Shown here one piece after another: positions 39,601 to 49,944 of a stretch of 64,000 nt of DNA (position 1 is the first letter of the stretch; every line of letters begins with the position of its first letter). Position numbers and translations under genes: made by a program. Under the pieces are notes generated by a model that worked only from the letters and a program-made list of their open reading frames with translations, had not been told where the DNA came from and ran no database searches. The stretch comes from Ralstonia pickettii (GTDB taxonomy: Bacteria; Pseudomonadota; Gammaproteobacteria; Burkholderiales; Burkholderiaceae): contig NZ_CP104382.1 in assembly GCF_030582395.1 (NCBI RefSeq), positions 558,001-622,000 of the forward strand, given 5' to 3'.

Positions 39601-39824
39601 TCGACGCCGTTGATCTGTTCTTCGAGCGGCGAGGCGACGGTCTCGGCGATCACCTTCGGGTTGGCGCCCGGGAACTGCGCGCGCACCACCACCGAAGGCG
39701 GCACGACCTCGGGATACTCCGAGATCGGCAATCGCCAGATCGAGATGATCCCGATCAGCAGGATCAGCGTGGAAAGCACGCCCGCAAAGATCGGGCGGTC
39801 CACGAAAAATTTAGAGAAGTTCAT
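36618..39824 (-). CDS. RND multidrug efflux pump, HAE1 family inner-membrane subunit
   Basis: A 1068-residue proton-driven pump with the classic twelve-segment RND layout. N-terminus MNFSKFFVDRPIFA and IWRLPISEYPEV are invariant; the proton-relay region in segment 4 reads GIVVDDAIVVVENVER (paired Asp) and Lys is present in segment 10 (GLACKNAILIVEFARE). Sequence is of the MexF/CeoB type, which pumps chloramphenicol, trimethoprim and fluoroquinolones. It lies between its adaptor (47 bases upstream) and outer-membrane factor (25 bases downstream). Confidence 0.95.
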   Translation of the reverse strand: MNFSKFFVDRPIFAGVLSTLILLIGIISIWRLPISEYPEVVPPSVVVRAQFPGANPKVIAETVASPLEEQINGVENMLYMQSQANSDGNMTTTVTFKLGTDPDKAQQLVQNRVSQALPRLPDVVQRLGVTTIKSSPDLTMVVHLLSPNDRYDMTYLRNYAVLNVKDRLARISGVGQVQLFGSGDYSMRVWLDPNKVAERGLTANEVVKAIRDQNVQVAAGVIGGSPSVPGTDLQLSVNAQGRLKTEQEFGDIILKSSPDGAVTYLRDVARIELAASEYGLRSLLDNKQAVAIPIFQAPGSNALQISDDVRKTMAELKEDFPEGVDYRIVYDPTQFVRSSIEAVTHTLLEAVALVVLVVILFLQTWRASIIPLLAVPVSIIGTFGLMLMFGFSINALSLFGLVLAIGIVVDDAIVVVENVERNIAEGLSPREATYKAMREVSGPIIAIALTLIAVFVPLAFMTGLTGQFYKQFALTISISTVISAFNSLTLSPALAALLLKSHDAPKDWLARTMDKGLGWIFRPFNRVFGAASESYGRSTSRVIGRKAVMLGIYLALIGATALLFNKVPGGFVPMQDKQYLVSFAQLPDGASLDRTEDVIRRMSDIALKHPGVESAVAFPGLSINGFTNSPSAGIVFVTLKPFDQRKGANLSGGAIAGQLNQQYGAIKDAFIAVFPPPPVQGLGTVGGFKMQIEDRGSVGYEQLFAATQAFMAKARQTPELGPSFSSYQINVPQLNADLDRVKAKQLGVPVTDVFDTMQVYLGSLYVNDFNRFGRTYQVKVQADAPFRAHAEDILQLKTRNTAGEMVPLSSLLRVSQGFGPDMVVRYNGYTAADINGGPAPGFSSGQAQAAVERIAHETLPKGVRFEWTDLTYQQILAGNSAVWIFPICVLLVFLVLAAQYESLTLPLAVILIVPMSLFAAMLGVWVSHGDNNIFTQIGLVVLVGLACKNAILIVEFARELELQGRTIVEAAIEACRLRLRPILMTSIAFIMGVVPLVVSTGAGAEMRHAMGVAVFAGMLGVTLFGLFLTPVFYVLLRTLAARRGQRSEDAPDRDLDLDGTLPVPSTQH

Positions 39825-39871
39825 GGCTGAGAGCGATGAGGTTCAGTCGCGATTGAGCGCAATCGGGGCCA

Positions 39872-41182
39872 TCAGGCGCGGTCGGCCGGAAGGCGTTGTG
39901 CGTTGGCTGCGGTCTTGGCGTTCGCGGGCTTGGTTTCGGCCTTGGCGGCGGGCGCAGCGGATGTGTCGGCTTTGGCTTCGGCGGGCGCGGCCGGGGCTTC
40001 CGGCTGTGCGCCCGGCAACACCACGCGCTTGGTGACCAGGCTATCCATGGTCACCGTGTTGGGTGCCACGGCGTCGCCCGGGCGCACGCGCTGGATGCCA
40101 TTCACGACGATGCGCTCGCCTGCCTTCAGACCCGACTTCACCACGCGCAGGCCGTCAACCGAGGCGCCCAGTACCACCGGGCGATAGCTCGTCTTGTTGG
40201 CGGCATCCACCACCAGGACGAACTTCTTGTCCTGGTCCGTACCGATGGCCTTGTCGCTGATGAGTATGGCGTCGTGCGGCGCCCCGGTGCTCATGCGCAC
40301 GCGGGCGTAGAGGCCTGGCGTAAGGCGGCCGTCCGCGTTGTCGAGCGTGGCGCGCACGCGGATCGTGCCCGAGCGCACGTCCAGCCGGTTGTCGACGGAC
40401 TGGATCACGCCCTCGCGCGTGTAGCCGTCTTCATTGGCCAGCCCGATGTAGACCGGCGTCTTCGCGCCCTGGGCGGCCTTGGCGGAGTAGCGCAGGTAGC
40501 TTTGTTCATCCGCATCGAACGCCACGTACATCGGCGAGACCGACACCAGCGTCGTCAATACCGGGGCAGCGCCACCGGCGGAGACGACGTTGCCGACGGT
40601 GATTTCTGCGCGCGACACGCGGCCCGCGACCGGCGCCACGATGTGCGTGTACTCCAGGTTCAGCTTGGCGGCTTCCAGCGCGGCGGCGGCGCCTTGCAGG
40701 TTGGCTTGGGCCTCGCGCGCGGCGTTTTCCTTCTCTTCGAACTCGCGGCGCGCGATGGCGTTGTCGGCCACCAGCTTCTGCGCGCGGTCCAGCTCCGAGG
40801 TGGTGTAGGCCACGCGCGATTTGGCGGCCGTCAGCGCGGCTTGCGTGCGGGCCACTTCGGCCGCGTAGGGGCGCGGGTCGATGGTGAACAGCGCGTCGCC
40901 CTTCTTGACGATGCTGCCGTCCTTGAAGTGGACGGCGGTGACGGTGCCGCTTACCAGCGGGCGGACTTCCACGCGTTGAACGGCTTCGATGCGGCCGGAA
41001 AACTCATCCCATTCGGCCACGTTCTTGGCCAGGACCGGCGCCACATCCACCGGCGTGGCAGCGGGGGCGGCTGTCGGCTGCTGCGATGCGCCGGCACTGG
41101 AGACCAGACCGTAAGTGCCAACGGCTGCAACGCCGAGCACGGCGGCAACCGAAATGGCGAGTGTGCGTTTGGACAGGCTCAT
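39872..41182 (-). CDS. RND efflux periplasmic adaptor subunit
   Basis: A 436-residue membrane-fusion protein linking pump and outer-membrane channel. N-terminal anchor or signal (RTLAISVAAVLGVAAVG), lipoyl halves RVEVRPLVSGTVTAVHFKDG and IVAPVAGRVSRAEITVG bracketing a coiled-coil hairpin (about 105-160), then beta-barrel and membrane-proximal domains. A low-complexity Ala/Pro/Lys tail (from about 395) is unusual but harmless. The sequence is MexE/CeoA-like. GAGAGAG precedes the ATG. Confidence 0.93.
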   Translation of the reverse strand: MSLSKRTLAISVAAVLGVAAVGTYGLVSSAGASQQPTAAPAATPVDVAPVLAKNVAEWDEFSGRIEAVQRVEVRPLVSGTVTAVHFKDGSIVKKGDALFTIDPRPYAAEVARTQAALTAAKSRVAYTTSELDRAQKLVADNAIARREFEEKENAAREAQANLQGAAAALEAAKLNLEYTHIVAPVAGRVSRAEITVGNVVSAGGAAPVLTTLVSVSPMYVAFDADEQSYLRYSAKAAQGAKTPVYIGLANEDGYTREGVIQSVDNRLDVRSGTIRVRATLDNADGRLTPGLYARVRMSTGAPHDAILISDKAIGTDQDKKFVLVVDAANKTSYRPVVLGASVDGLRVVKSGLKAGERIVVNGIQRVRPGDAVAPNTVTMDSLVTKRVVLPGAQPEAPAAPAEAKADTSAAPAAKAETKPANAKTAANAQRLPADRA

Positions 41183-41297
41183 GATGACTCTCTCGATTTT
41201 GTTGGGTAAGCAAAGAGAAAAAGACTGGATAAAAGCGCTTGGGCCGCAGCGTAGAAATACGCGGGCGGCCTCGCACTCCGTTTCTTGTTGTATGGGT

Positions 41298-42389
41298 TCA
41301 GCCAGGCGTCTCCCCGGTCGGGTCAATGGAGGTGCGGTCCTTTCGGTCCGCACGGGGACGGCGTTTGCGCGGGGCGGCCGCCTGGCGCGTCATGCCAAGG
41401 TGCCAGCGCAGGAAGCACGTCATCTCGTCTTGCGCGACCGCGCTCATCGCGATCGAGTCATGGCAGGCCTCGTTCACGCGCACGACCTGCGTGACGACGC
41501 CCGCTTCAATGAGGCACGCTGCATAGCGCTCTGCTTCGGTGCGCAGCAAGTCTTGCGGCGCAGTGAGCAGCAGGGCGGGGGGCAGGCCCTGCAGGCGGCG
41601 CGATTCCACCGGCGCGGCATAGGGGTGCACGCGCTCGGTCGGGCGGGGCAGGTACTGGCGATAGCAATCGGCACAGACTTCAGCCGAGTTGTCTGCGTTG
41701 GCCAAGTGGTCGGGGCGCACGCGTGCCATGGTCGGATCGAGCATCGGCGCGATCAGGACCTGTGCACGCAGGTGCGGGCCGCCGCGGTCGCGCGCAATCA
41801 TCGACAGCGCGGCCGACAGGTTGCCGCCGGCGTCATGTCCGGCCACGGCGATGCGGCGACGATCAATCCCCCATGCGCCAGCATGGTCCGCCATGCAGCA
41901 CAGCGCGGCGTATACATCTTCCGGGGCGGCTGGAAATGGCGATGCGGGCGCCAGCGAATAGCCGACCGTCACCACCACCGCCGGCAATGTGGCCGCCAGG
42001 TGGCGCGCCGGCGCATCTGCATCGTCAATCGAGCCGCGCACGAAACCGCCGCCATGCAGGTACAGCACGCCGGGTTGGCGCAGCGGCGCGGCGGCATCGC
42101 CGGCGTGCATTTCGGGGCGGAACACACGCAGGCGGATCCGGCTGGCGTAACCCTGTGTCCAATAGTCTTCGGACGTGACCTCGCGCGGCAACGGCACCGC
42201 GCCCGCCGTTTCCTTGCACGCAGAAGCTTGCTCAGGCAGCGTAGATGCTGCGCTGCGCAAATGGTTATTCAGTGCAACATTTGTGGTCGCGGGCGTTGTA
42301 TACGGTTGCGCTGGACGAACAGCGGGCGACGCCGCATCGCTGGTCAGCGACCGATCCGAAACAACGAGACGCGGTGGAGAAGAACCCAT
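41298..42389 (-). CDS. LlpE-like alpha/beta hydrolase with Asp at the nucleophile position
   Basis: A 363-residue protein of the hormone-sensitive-lipase family: oxyanion motif HGGG at 112-115, Asp280 and His310 of the triad in the expected C-terminal places. The nucleophile elbow normally reads GDSAGG; here it is GHDAGG (184-189), so Asp186 stands where Ser belongs. It is the first gene of the RND operon, 115 bases before the adaptor, the place of llpE in Burkholderia ceo/bpeEF clusters. It may be non-catalytic, or use an Asp nucleophile as epoxide hydrolases do. The first 60 residues are low-complexity and the start lacks a good ribosome-binding site. Confidence 0.85.
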   Translation of the reverse strand: MGSSPPRLVVSDRSLTSDAASPAVRPAQPYTTPATTNVALNNHLRSAASTLPEQASACKETAGAVPLPREVTSEDYWTQGYASRIRLRVFRPEMHAGDAAAPLRQPGVLYLHGGGFVRGSIDDADAPARHLAATLPAVVVTVGYSLAPASPFPAAPEDVYAALCCMADHAGAWGIDRRRIAVAGHDAGGNLSAALSMIARDRGGPHLRAQVLIAPMLDPTMARVRPDHLANADNSAEVCADCYRQYLPRPTERVHPYAAPVESRRLQGLPPALLLTAPQDLLRTEAERYAACLIEAGVVTQVVRVNEACHDSIAMSAVAQDEMTCFLRWHLGMTRQAAAPRKRRPRADRKDRTSIDPTGETPG

Positions 42390-42450
42390 GATGTCAGGCG
42401 GGGCTTACCTTTGCGGATCACCCGGATATCGATGGGCTGAATGATGGTGA

Positions 42451-42479
42451 TTAGACGAACGTAGATAAATGCCTATAAT
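42451..42479 (+). promoter_or_regulatory. Sigma70-type promoter for the LysR gene
   Basis: TTAGAC (42451-42456) and perfect TATAAT (42474-42479) with a 17-base spacer, reading toward the LysR regulator. Confidence 0.6.
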
Positions 42480-42494
42480 CAGACATCACTATTA
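42476..42494. promoter_or_regulatory. Candidate LysR-type operator (TAAT-N11-ATTA)
   Basis: A T-N11-A inverted repeat, TAAT at 42476-42479 and ATTA at 42491-42494, overlaps the -10 box of the LysR promoter and lies about 90-105 bases before the lipase-like gene. It fits autorepression of the regulator together with activation of the efflux operon. Confidence 0.55.
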
Positions 42495-42728
42495 GTTGCA
42501 GCCGAACAATCAAAATCTACGGTTGTGCTACAAAGTGTCATTGCTCGAGGCCGATCTTGTTGCACTGCGAAAACCCGTAGTCGCAGCTTTCCTGATCGCG
42601 CCTGATGCTCAGAGTGCGTGCGTGTACCGAGCATGAGCAGACCCCTTGATTCCACACGTCCGGCGCATTGCCCCATTTTGTGCGGGCAGTGCGCCCGCCC
42701 CGTGGAGTCCGTCCCTAAGGAGCCGCAG

Positions 42729-43673
42729 ATGGATCGCTTGCAGGCCATGCAGGTTTTCACGCGCGTCGTGGAAGCCAGCAGCTTCACCAAGGCTGCCGAC
42801 AGCCTTCAGTTACCCCGCGCCACGGTGACGAACCTGGTGCAAAGCCTTGAGGCGCATCTCGGCGTGCGCCTGTTGCACCGGACCACGCGCCGCGTGAATG
42901 TCACCGCCGATGGCGCTGCGTATTACGAGCGCTGCGTGCGTCTGCTCGGCGATCTTGAAGAGACCGAGGCTGCGTTCTCGCAAAGCTCGTCGGGCGCGCG
43001 CGGCACCTTGCGCATCGACGTGCCTGCGTCGATTGGCAAACGGTTGCTTGTGCCGCGCATTCGCGATTTTCACGAGGCGTACCCCGATCTTCAGTTGGAG
43101 ATCGGCATGAGCGACCGCACCGTCGACCTCGTGCAGGAAGGCGTGGATTGCGCGGTGCGTGGCGGCGAATTGCAGGACTCCAGCCTCGTTGCGCGGCGCA
43201 TCGGCCAATTGTCGATGGTCAATTGCGCGTCACCGGAATACCTTGCCCGCTGCGGCACGCCCAAGACGTTGGAAGACCTGCAGGACCACACTGCGGTGAA
43301 TTACTTCTCGGCGCGCAACGGCCGCCGCATGGATTGGGATTTCGTCATCGACGGGCAGAAGCAGATCCACAAGGTCCGCAGCATGGTGTCCGTCAACGAT
43401 GCCGAATCGGCAGTGGCGTGCGGGCTGCATGGCCTCGGGCTGCTGCAGACTTCGCGCTTCCTGGTGTACGAGCACCTGATGTCGGGCGCGCTGGTGGAAG
43501 TGCTGCCGGACTATATTTCCGAACCCGTGCCGGTATCGGTGGTGTATCCGCACAACCGGCATCTGTCGCCCAAGGTGCGCGTGTTTGTGGACTGGGTGGC
43601 GACGCTGTTTGCCGATCATCCGTGCTTGCAGCTGAAGGAAAACCCCCGGCTGCAGATTGTTAGCGCCGCCTGA
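42729..43673 (+). CDS. LysR-type regulator of the RND efflux operon (CeoR/BpeT-like)
   Basis: A 314-residue regulator with an N-terminal helix-turn-helix (MDRLQAMQVFTRVVEASSFTKAADSL, then LPRATVTNLVQSLE) and a periplasmic-binding-like effector domain from about residue 90 (LRIDVPASIGKRLLVPRIRDF). Divergent from the llpE-like/RND operon, which in Burkholderia relatives is controlled by such a LysR protein responding to drug-like aromatic compounds. Start chosen at ATG with AAGGAG 8 bases upstream. Confidence 0.88.
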   Translation: MDRLQAMQVFTRVVEASSFTKAADSLQLPRATVTNLVQSLEAHLGVRLLHRTTRRVNVTADGAAYYERCVRLLGDLEETEAAFSQSSSGARGTLRIDVPASIGKRLLVPRIRDFHEAYPDLQLEIGMSDRTVDLVQEGVDCAVRGGELQDSSLVARRIGQLSMVNCASPEYLARCGTPKTLEDLQDHTAVNYFSARNGRRMDWDFVIDGQKQIHKVRSMVSVNDAESAVACGLHGLGLLQTSRFLVYEHLMSGALVEVLPDYISEPVPVSVVYPHNRHLSPKVRVFVDWVATLFADHPCLQLKENPRLQIVSAA

Positions 43674-43770
43674 ACAGTTATTTCCGCAAAGTCGCATTTA
43701 TCAGACGGGAGCAACGATCTATTCTGCCTTCCAAGCGCAACAACGAGCGCAAACGAACAAGGAATCGATC

Positions 43771-44172
43771 ATGAACTCCCGTCTCTTCTCCGCTGTTTCC
43801 CGCCGCGCGCTTCTGGCCATGGTGGCCACCGTGTCGGCTTCCGCCGCGCTGCTGTCGCAACCCGCAACGGCTTCCATCCAGCCCAATTTCGACGCTCCTG
43901 CGGCCACGCAGGCGGGGCGCTTCGACCCGTACACGCAGGGTGCCGACCGCCAGGCCGATACCTACGGCTACCTGTCGTGGAAGAACGATCGTTTTGACCC
44001 GTACAGCCAGGGCGCCGACCGCCAGGCCGACACCTACGGCTATCTGTCGTGGAAGAACGATCGCTTTGATCCCTATAGCCAAGGTGCCGATCGCCAGGCT
44101 GATACGTATGGCTACCTGTCATGGAATGGCGATGCGAGCTATCCGAACGGTGGCGCTGCATCGCGCGCATAA
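43771..44172 (+). CDS. Exported tandem-repeat protein (3 x 24 residues)
   Basis: A 133-residue exported protein. Signal peptide (cleaved near PATASI), a short spacer, then three near-identical 24-residue repeats at residues 50-73, 74-97 and 98-121, each RFDPY(T/S)QGADRQADTYGY followed by LSWKND. Repeats are acidic and Tyr-rich. No known family comes to mind; surface or periplasmic binding is plausible. AAGGA lies before the ATG. It follows the LysR gene by 97 bases and ends at a strong terminator. Confidence 0.7.
   Translation: MNSRLFSAVSRRALLAMVATVSASAALLSQPATASIQPNFDAPAATQAGRFDPYTQGADRQADTYGYLSWKNDRFDPYSQGADRQADTYGYLSWKNDRFDPYSQGADRQADTYGYLSWNGDASYPNGGAASRA
43918..44133 (+). repeat. Three 72-bp tandem repeats inside the exported protein gene
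   Basis: Units at 43918-43989, 43990-44061 and 44062-44133. They are identical at protein level except Thr/Ser at one position and the last four residues; differences at DNA level are mostly synonymous, so the repeats are old enough to have drifted but are kept under protein-level selection. Confidence 0.9.
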
Positions 44173-44207
44173 ACGACGCAGCGACTGAACTTCTCCTCCT
44201 CCCTGTT

Positions 44208-44241
44208 TGCGGCGTGACTTCAGCGGTCACGCCGCATTTTT
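44208..44241 (+). terminator. Rho-independent terminator
   Basis: TGCGGCGTGAC (44208-44218) pairs perfectly with GTCACGCCGCA (44226-44236) and is followed by TTTTTA. It closes the repeat-protein transcript. Confidence 0.92.
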
Positions 44242-44312
44242 ATTGTCCGCGCGCCCGCCAAAACAGCTTCAACGCGACCGTGCCAAGGCACCCATGTTGG
44301 GTTGGGAGTATC

Positions 44313-45098
44313 GTGGCAGGCATGCAGACCGTCGTCCTCACGTTCGATTCCGGCCTCACGCCGCTTCTTCCGCAGGCGCTGCGCGGGCATCCCGTTGCGC
44401 GCGCATGGGCAGAGGGCGCCACGCTCAAGCACGCCATCGAGGCGCTTGGTGTGCCGCATACCGAGATTGGCCAAGTGCTGGTGGATGGCAGGCCCATGGC
44501 GTTGGAGGCGCTGTTGCCGGCGCGGGGCCACGTTGCCGTTTCATCTGTGGAGCCTTTTTCGCCGGCGGCGCCGCTGCATTTTCTGTGCGATGCGCACCTG
44601 GGCGCCACAGCGCGCCTGCTGCGCATGGCCGGTTTCGACACCGCCTACGACAACAACTACGCCGACGCAGCCATCGAAGCGCTCGCCCATGAGGAAGACT
44701 GGATCGTGCTGTCGCGTGACCGTGAGCTTCTCAAGCGGCGCGGCATCCGGCGTGGCGCGTTCATCCGTGCGCGCGAGCCGCAGGCACAGATGCGCGAAAT
44801 CGTCACACGCCTGCGGCTCGCTGCTGTGGCGAAGCCGTTTTCGCGCTGTCTCGAGTGCAATGTGCCGCTGCGAATGCTGAGCCAGGAAGAGGCTTCGGCC
44901 AGCGTGCCGCCCCGCGTGCGCGAGCGCCAGCGGCTCTTCAGCACCTGCGATGTCTGCCGGCGTATCTATTGGCCCGGTTCGCACTGGGCGCGCATGAATG
45001 CCGTGCTGGCCGACATGCTGTGGCCCGAGGCCGGCGCATCGGCTGACTCAGCGGAAACCGCCGAGCGCATGCCGCGCACTGGCAGCGCAGGCGCCTGA
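44313..45098 (+). CDS. Mut7-C RNase domain protein with N-terminal ubiquitin-like domain
   Basis: A 261-residue cytoplasmic protein. Residues 5-85 look like the ubiquitin-like Mut7-C companion domain (LKHAIEALGVPHTEIGQVLVDG). The C-terminal Mut7-C domain starts at FLCDAHLGATARLLRMAGFDTAY, has the PIN-like acidic residues, and ends in a zinc ribbon with CLEC (about 186) and CDVC (about 221) and the GSHWARM motif. It is predicted to act on RNA. GTG at 44313 is used because GGGAG precedes it; ATG at 44322 is an alternative. Confidence 0.88.
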   Translation: MAGMQTVVLTFDSGLTPLLPQALRGHPVARAWAEGATLKHAIEALGVPHTEIGQVLVDGRPMALEALLPARGHVAVSSVEPFSPAAPLHFLCDAHLGATARLLRMAGFDTAYDNNYADAAIEALAHEEDWIVLSRDRELLKRRGIRRGAFIRAREPQAQMREIVTRLRLAAVAKPFSRCLECNVPLRMLSQEEASASVPPRVRERQRLFSTCDVCRRIYWPGSHWARMNAVLADMLWPEAGASADSAETAERMPRTGSAGA

Positions 45099-46529
45099 CT
45101 ACTGGGGCGACGCGTTGCGCAAATCGGCGACGAAGCGCTCGCGCCAGATGGTGAGATTGGCCGCACGCAGCCGATCCATCATGTGGGCGTAGCGCGCCTT
45201 GCGTTCTTCCAGCGGCATCGTCAACGCACGGTTCAGCGCCTCGGCCATGCCGCGCGTGTCATACGGGTTGACGATCAGTGCGGCATCCAGTTCGCGCGCC
45301 GCGCCGGCAAAGCGCGACAGCACGAGCACCCCCGGGTCTTCCGGATCCTGCGCGGCCACGTATTCCTTGGCAACGAGGTTCATGCCGTCGCGCAACGGCG
45401 TGACATAACCGATCTGCGAGCTGCGAAAGAGCGCCATCAGAACGCGCCGTTCGTACTGCTTGTTGATGTATCGGATGGGTGTCCAGTCCAGCTCCGAATG
45501 CTTGCCGTTGATGCGGCCTGACTCGGCTTCCAGTCGCTGCCGGATCTGCTGATAGCTCTGTACGTCCTGGCGCGAGGTCGGCGCAATCTGGATGAACGTC
45601 ACATGCCTGCGGTGGTCCGGAAAATCGTCCAGCAACTGCTCGAACGCGCGGAAGCGTTCCGGCAGGCCCTTCGAATAATCGAGCCGGTCCACGCTCATGA
45701 TGAGCTTGGTGGGCGGCTGGCCCTGGCCTTGCCCTTGCGGGGCAATGCGCTCGCCGCGCACACTCGCATGCCGCATGAACGGATTGCGCCGTGCCAGCGA
45801 TGCCTTCGCCTGCTGCGCGATCTCGTCCGGATGCACGCCGATCGGGTAGACCTCGGCGCGCAGTGTGTGGCCATAGGCGTGCACGGGGCCGTTTTGTTCC
45901 TTCTGCTCGATGTAGCCGCGCGCTTCGCGCTCGATGTAGTCGTAGAAGGCGACACGATCGGTCTCGGTCTGGAAACCGACCAGATCGTACGCACACAGCG
46001 CGCGCATGAGGTCTTCATGCGGCGGAATCGTCGTCAGGATTTCCGGCGACGGAAACGGAATGTGCAGGAAGAACCCGATGCGGTTGGTGAGCCCCAGCGC
46101 GCGGCACTCCGCGGCAAAGGGGATCAGGTGATAGTCGTGTACCCAGAGGATGTCGTCGGGCTGCACCAGCGCCTTGAGCTGATGTGCAAACTGCGCATTG
46201 ACGCGCCGGTAGCCGTGGTATTCCTGGCGCTCGTAGCGCGACAGATCCACGCGGTAGTGGAAGATCGGCCACAGCGTTGCGTTGGCAAAGCCGCGGTAAT
46301 ACTGGTCGTAGTCTTTGCGGTTCAGGCCGACGGTGGCATAGGTGATGTTGCCCTTGGTGACGATGTTCGGCTCGTGCGACACGGTGGTCGCGGTTTCGCC
46401 GCTCCAGCCAAACCAGATCCCGCCGGTTTCGCGCAGCGCGTCGAACACGCCAACGGCCAGGCCGCCCGCCGTCCCCTGGCCTTCGGCAACGGGCGCGACG
46501 CGGTTGGAAACCACAATGAGTCGGCTCAT
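45099..46529 (-). CDS. otsA: Trehalose-6-phosphate synthase
   Basis: A 476-residue GT20 enzyme joining UDP-glucose and glucose-6-phosphate. Family residues are present: SNR at 8-10, [20 protein letters not shown], the [12 protein letters not shown] nucleotide-binding loop and [13 protein letters not shown]. Its ATG overlaps the otsB stop (ATGA) and GAGGTG precedes it, so the two enzymes are made together. Trehalose serves osmotic and desiccation tolerance. Confidence 0.96.
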   Translation of the reverse strand: MSRLIVVSNRVAPVAEGQGTAGGLAVGVFDALRETGGIWFGWSGETATTVSHEPNIVTKGNITYATVGLNRKDYDQYYRGFANATLWPIFHYRVDLSRYERQEYHGYRRVNAQFAHQLKALVQPDDILWVHDYHLIPFAAECRALGLTNRIGFFLHIPFPSPEILTTIPPHEDLMRALCAYDLVGFQTETDRVAFYDYIEREARGYIEQKEQNGPVHAYGHTLRAEVYPIGVHPDEIAQQAKASLARRNPFMRHASVRGERIAPQGQGQGQPPTKLIMSVDRLDYSKGLPERFRAFEQLLDDFPDHRRHVTFIQIAPTSRQDVQSYQQIRQRLEAESGRINGKHSELDWTPIRYINKQYERRVLMALFRSSQIGYVTPLRDGMNLVAKEYVAAQDPEDPGVLVLSRFAGAARELDAALIVNPYDTRGMAEALNRALTMPLEERKARYAHMMDRLRAANLTIWRERFVADLRNASPQ

Positions 46530-47329
46530 GCGGCACCTCGCTTGGCCGGGGGGGCCGTGAGCGTTGCAAGCCATGCACGCAATGCCGTCGCATCTGGCAC
46601 GCGCCAGCGCGCCTGGCTCGGGCCTGCGCCGACCTTGATCGACCAGCCGTCCAGCGCATTGACGGCATCGAAGGCGCTTTCATCGGTGAGGTCGTCGCCG
46701 GCAAACAGCACGGTGCGGCCCATGAACGGCGGCTCGGTCATCAGCGTGTGGACCACATCGCCCTTGCTGGCGCCACGCGGTTTGAGTTCGACGACCATCT
46801 TTCCCGCCTGCAGGCGCACGTGGTCGGCATAGCGGCGCGCGAGACGGTCGGCCAACGCCAGCACGGCGTTTTCGGCTTCAGGTGCGTGCCGGTAGTGCAG
46901 GGCAAACGCAATGCCCTTGCTCTCCAGCACCACGCCCGAGAACTGTGTCGACAACTGCATGAGTTCGGCGCGCAACTCGCGCTCCAGTCTGGCAAGGGCA
47001 TCGGCGTCCGTGCTCAGGCGGACGAAGCTGCCGTCTGCATAGCGGCGTTCGGCGCCGTGCACACCGGCGATGACGAGGCCAGGCAGAGACAGGCGCGACT
47101 CCAAGTCGTGCACCGTGCGCCCGCTGATGATGGCCAATGCGCCCCCGCTGGCGGCATGCAGCCCTGCGAGCGTTTCGCGCAGCGGCGCAGAGACATGCAC
47201 CGCATCGGGTTGCGGCGCGATATCGACAAGCGTGCCGTCAAAGTCGAGCAGGAAGGCTGTTTGCCCCAGGTCAAGCGGAGGCAGCGGCGCCGCGTTGGCA
47301 GAAGACAGAGGAGAGACGTTCTTGGACAA
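46526..47329 (-). CDS. otsB: Trehalose-6-phosphate phosphatase
   Basis: A 267-residue HAD-superfamily phosphatase completing trehalose synthesis. Motif I LLDFDGTLVDI (nucleophile Asp and acid-base Asp), motif II IISGR, the cap region and motif IV GDDLTDESAF are intact. No ATG is available; the frame must open at a non-standard codon, TTG at 47329 being the best. Overlaps otsA by 4 bases. Confidence 0.94.
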   Translation of the reverse strand: MSKNVSPLSSANAAPLPPLDLGQTAFLLDFDGTLVDIAPQPDAVHVSAPLRETLAGLHAASGGALAIISGRTVHDLESRLSLPGLVIAGVHGAERRYADGSFVRLSTDADALARLERELRAELMQLSTQFSGVVLESKGIAFALHYRHAPEAENAVLALADRLARRYADHVRLQAGKMVVELKPRGASKGDVVHTLMTEPPFMGRTVLFAGDDLTDESAFDAVNALDGWSIKVGAGPSQARWRVPDATALRAWLATLTAPPAKRGAA

Positions 47330-47440
47330 ACCGGTTCTGGTGAATGTGCGTGATGCGCCTTTTCACGCAAGAACCGGGCCGACCGCGCCAGCCGTTGTCA
47401 TTTCGGCATTCGCGGCGGGCGGCAGAGGGTGGCGAGATTG

Positions 47441-47483
47441 TAAAAATGGGCACGTGATGCAAAACCTTCACATCTCACGTGCC
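47441..47483 (-). terminator. Rho-independent terminator of the dienoyl-CoA reductase gene
   Basis: On the minus strand GGCACGTGA pairs with TCACGTGCC (47475-47483 with 47449-47457) across a 17-base loop and is followed by CATTTTT. It lies just after the stop codon at 47491 and separates this gene from otsBA. Confidence 0.75.
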
Positions 47484-47490
47484 TAAGACG

Positions 47491-49650
<2,160 letters not shown>

Positions 49651-49857
49651 TCAGGATTTTCCCGACTTATTCGTGTCGTCTTCGACCGGCTTGCCGAGCA
49701 GCGCCTTCAGCAGTTTGTTCTGGGGAATCGCCTTGCCGGTGCCCTGGCCGGGCTTGCCGGTGCGCTGGCTGTCGCGCTTGAGGTTGTTGGCGATCTTGAG
49801 GCCCTTGAGTTTTTCGAGGTCGGTTTTCTTCACGATGAGGTCCGCAATGGGATACAT
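49651..49857 (-). CDS. Small hypothetical protein, 68 aa
   Basis: A short basic protein (MYPIADLIVKKTDLEKLKGL at the start, Lys/Gly/Asn-rich tail ending NKSGKS). The frame continues upstream but overlaps the opposite-strand recombinase-like gene there, so the ATG at 49857 is preferred. No ribosome-binding site is obvious. Function unknown. Confidence 0.5.
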   Translation of the reverse strand: MYPIADLIVKKTDLEKLKGLKIANNLKRDSQRTGKPGQGTGKAIPQNKLLKALLGKPVEDDTNKSGKS

Positions 49858-49944
49858 GAACTGCGTGTTACGCTCGGCAGGATACGCGAATTGCCCCACC
49901 CCCGGTTCGCCCACGCCTTGTCTTTCTGCATTTCCGCTGCCGCA

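Larger units (their letters stand above)
42390..42728. other. Divergent control region of the efflux operon and its LysR gene
   Basis: 339 bases. It contains a sigma70-type promoter toward the LysR gene (42451-42479) and an overlapping T-N11-A LysR box (42476-42494). From there to the LysR start is a leader of about 240 bases without a recognisable ORF or terminator. Confidence 0.5.
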
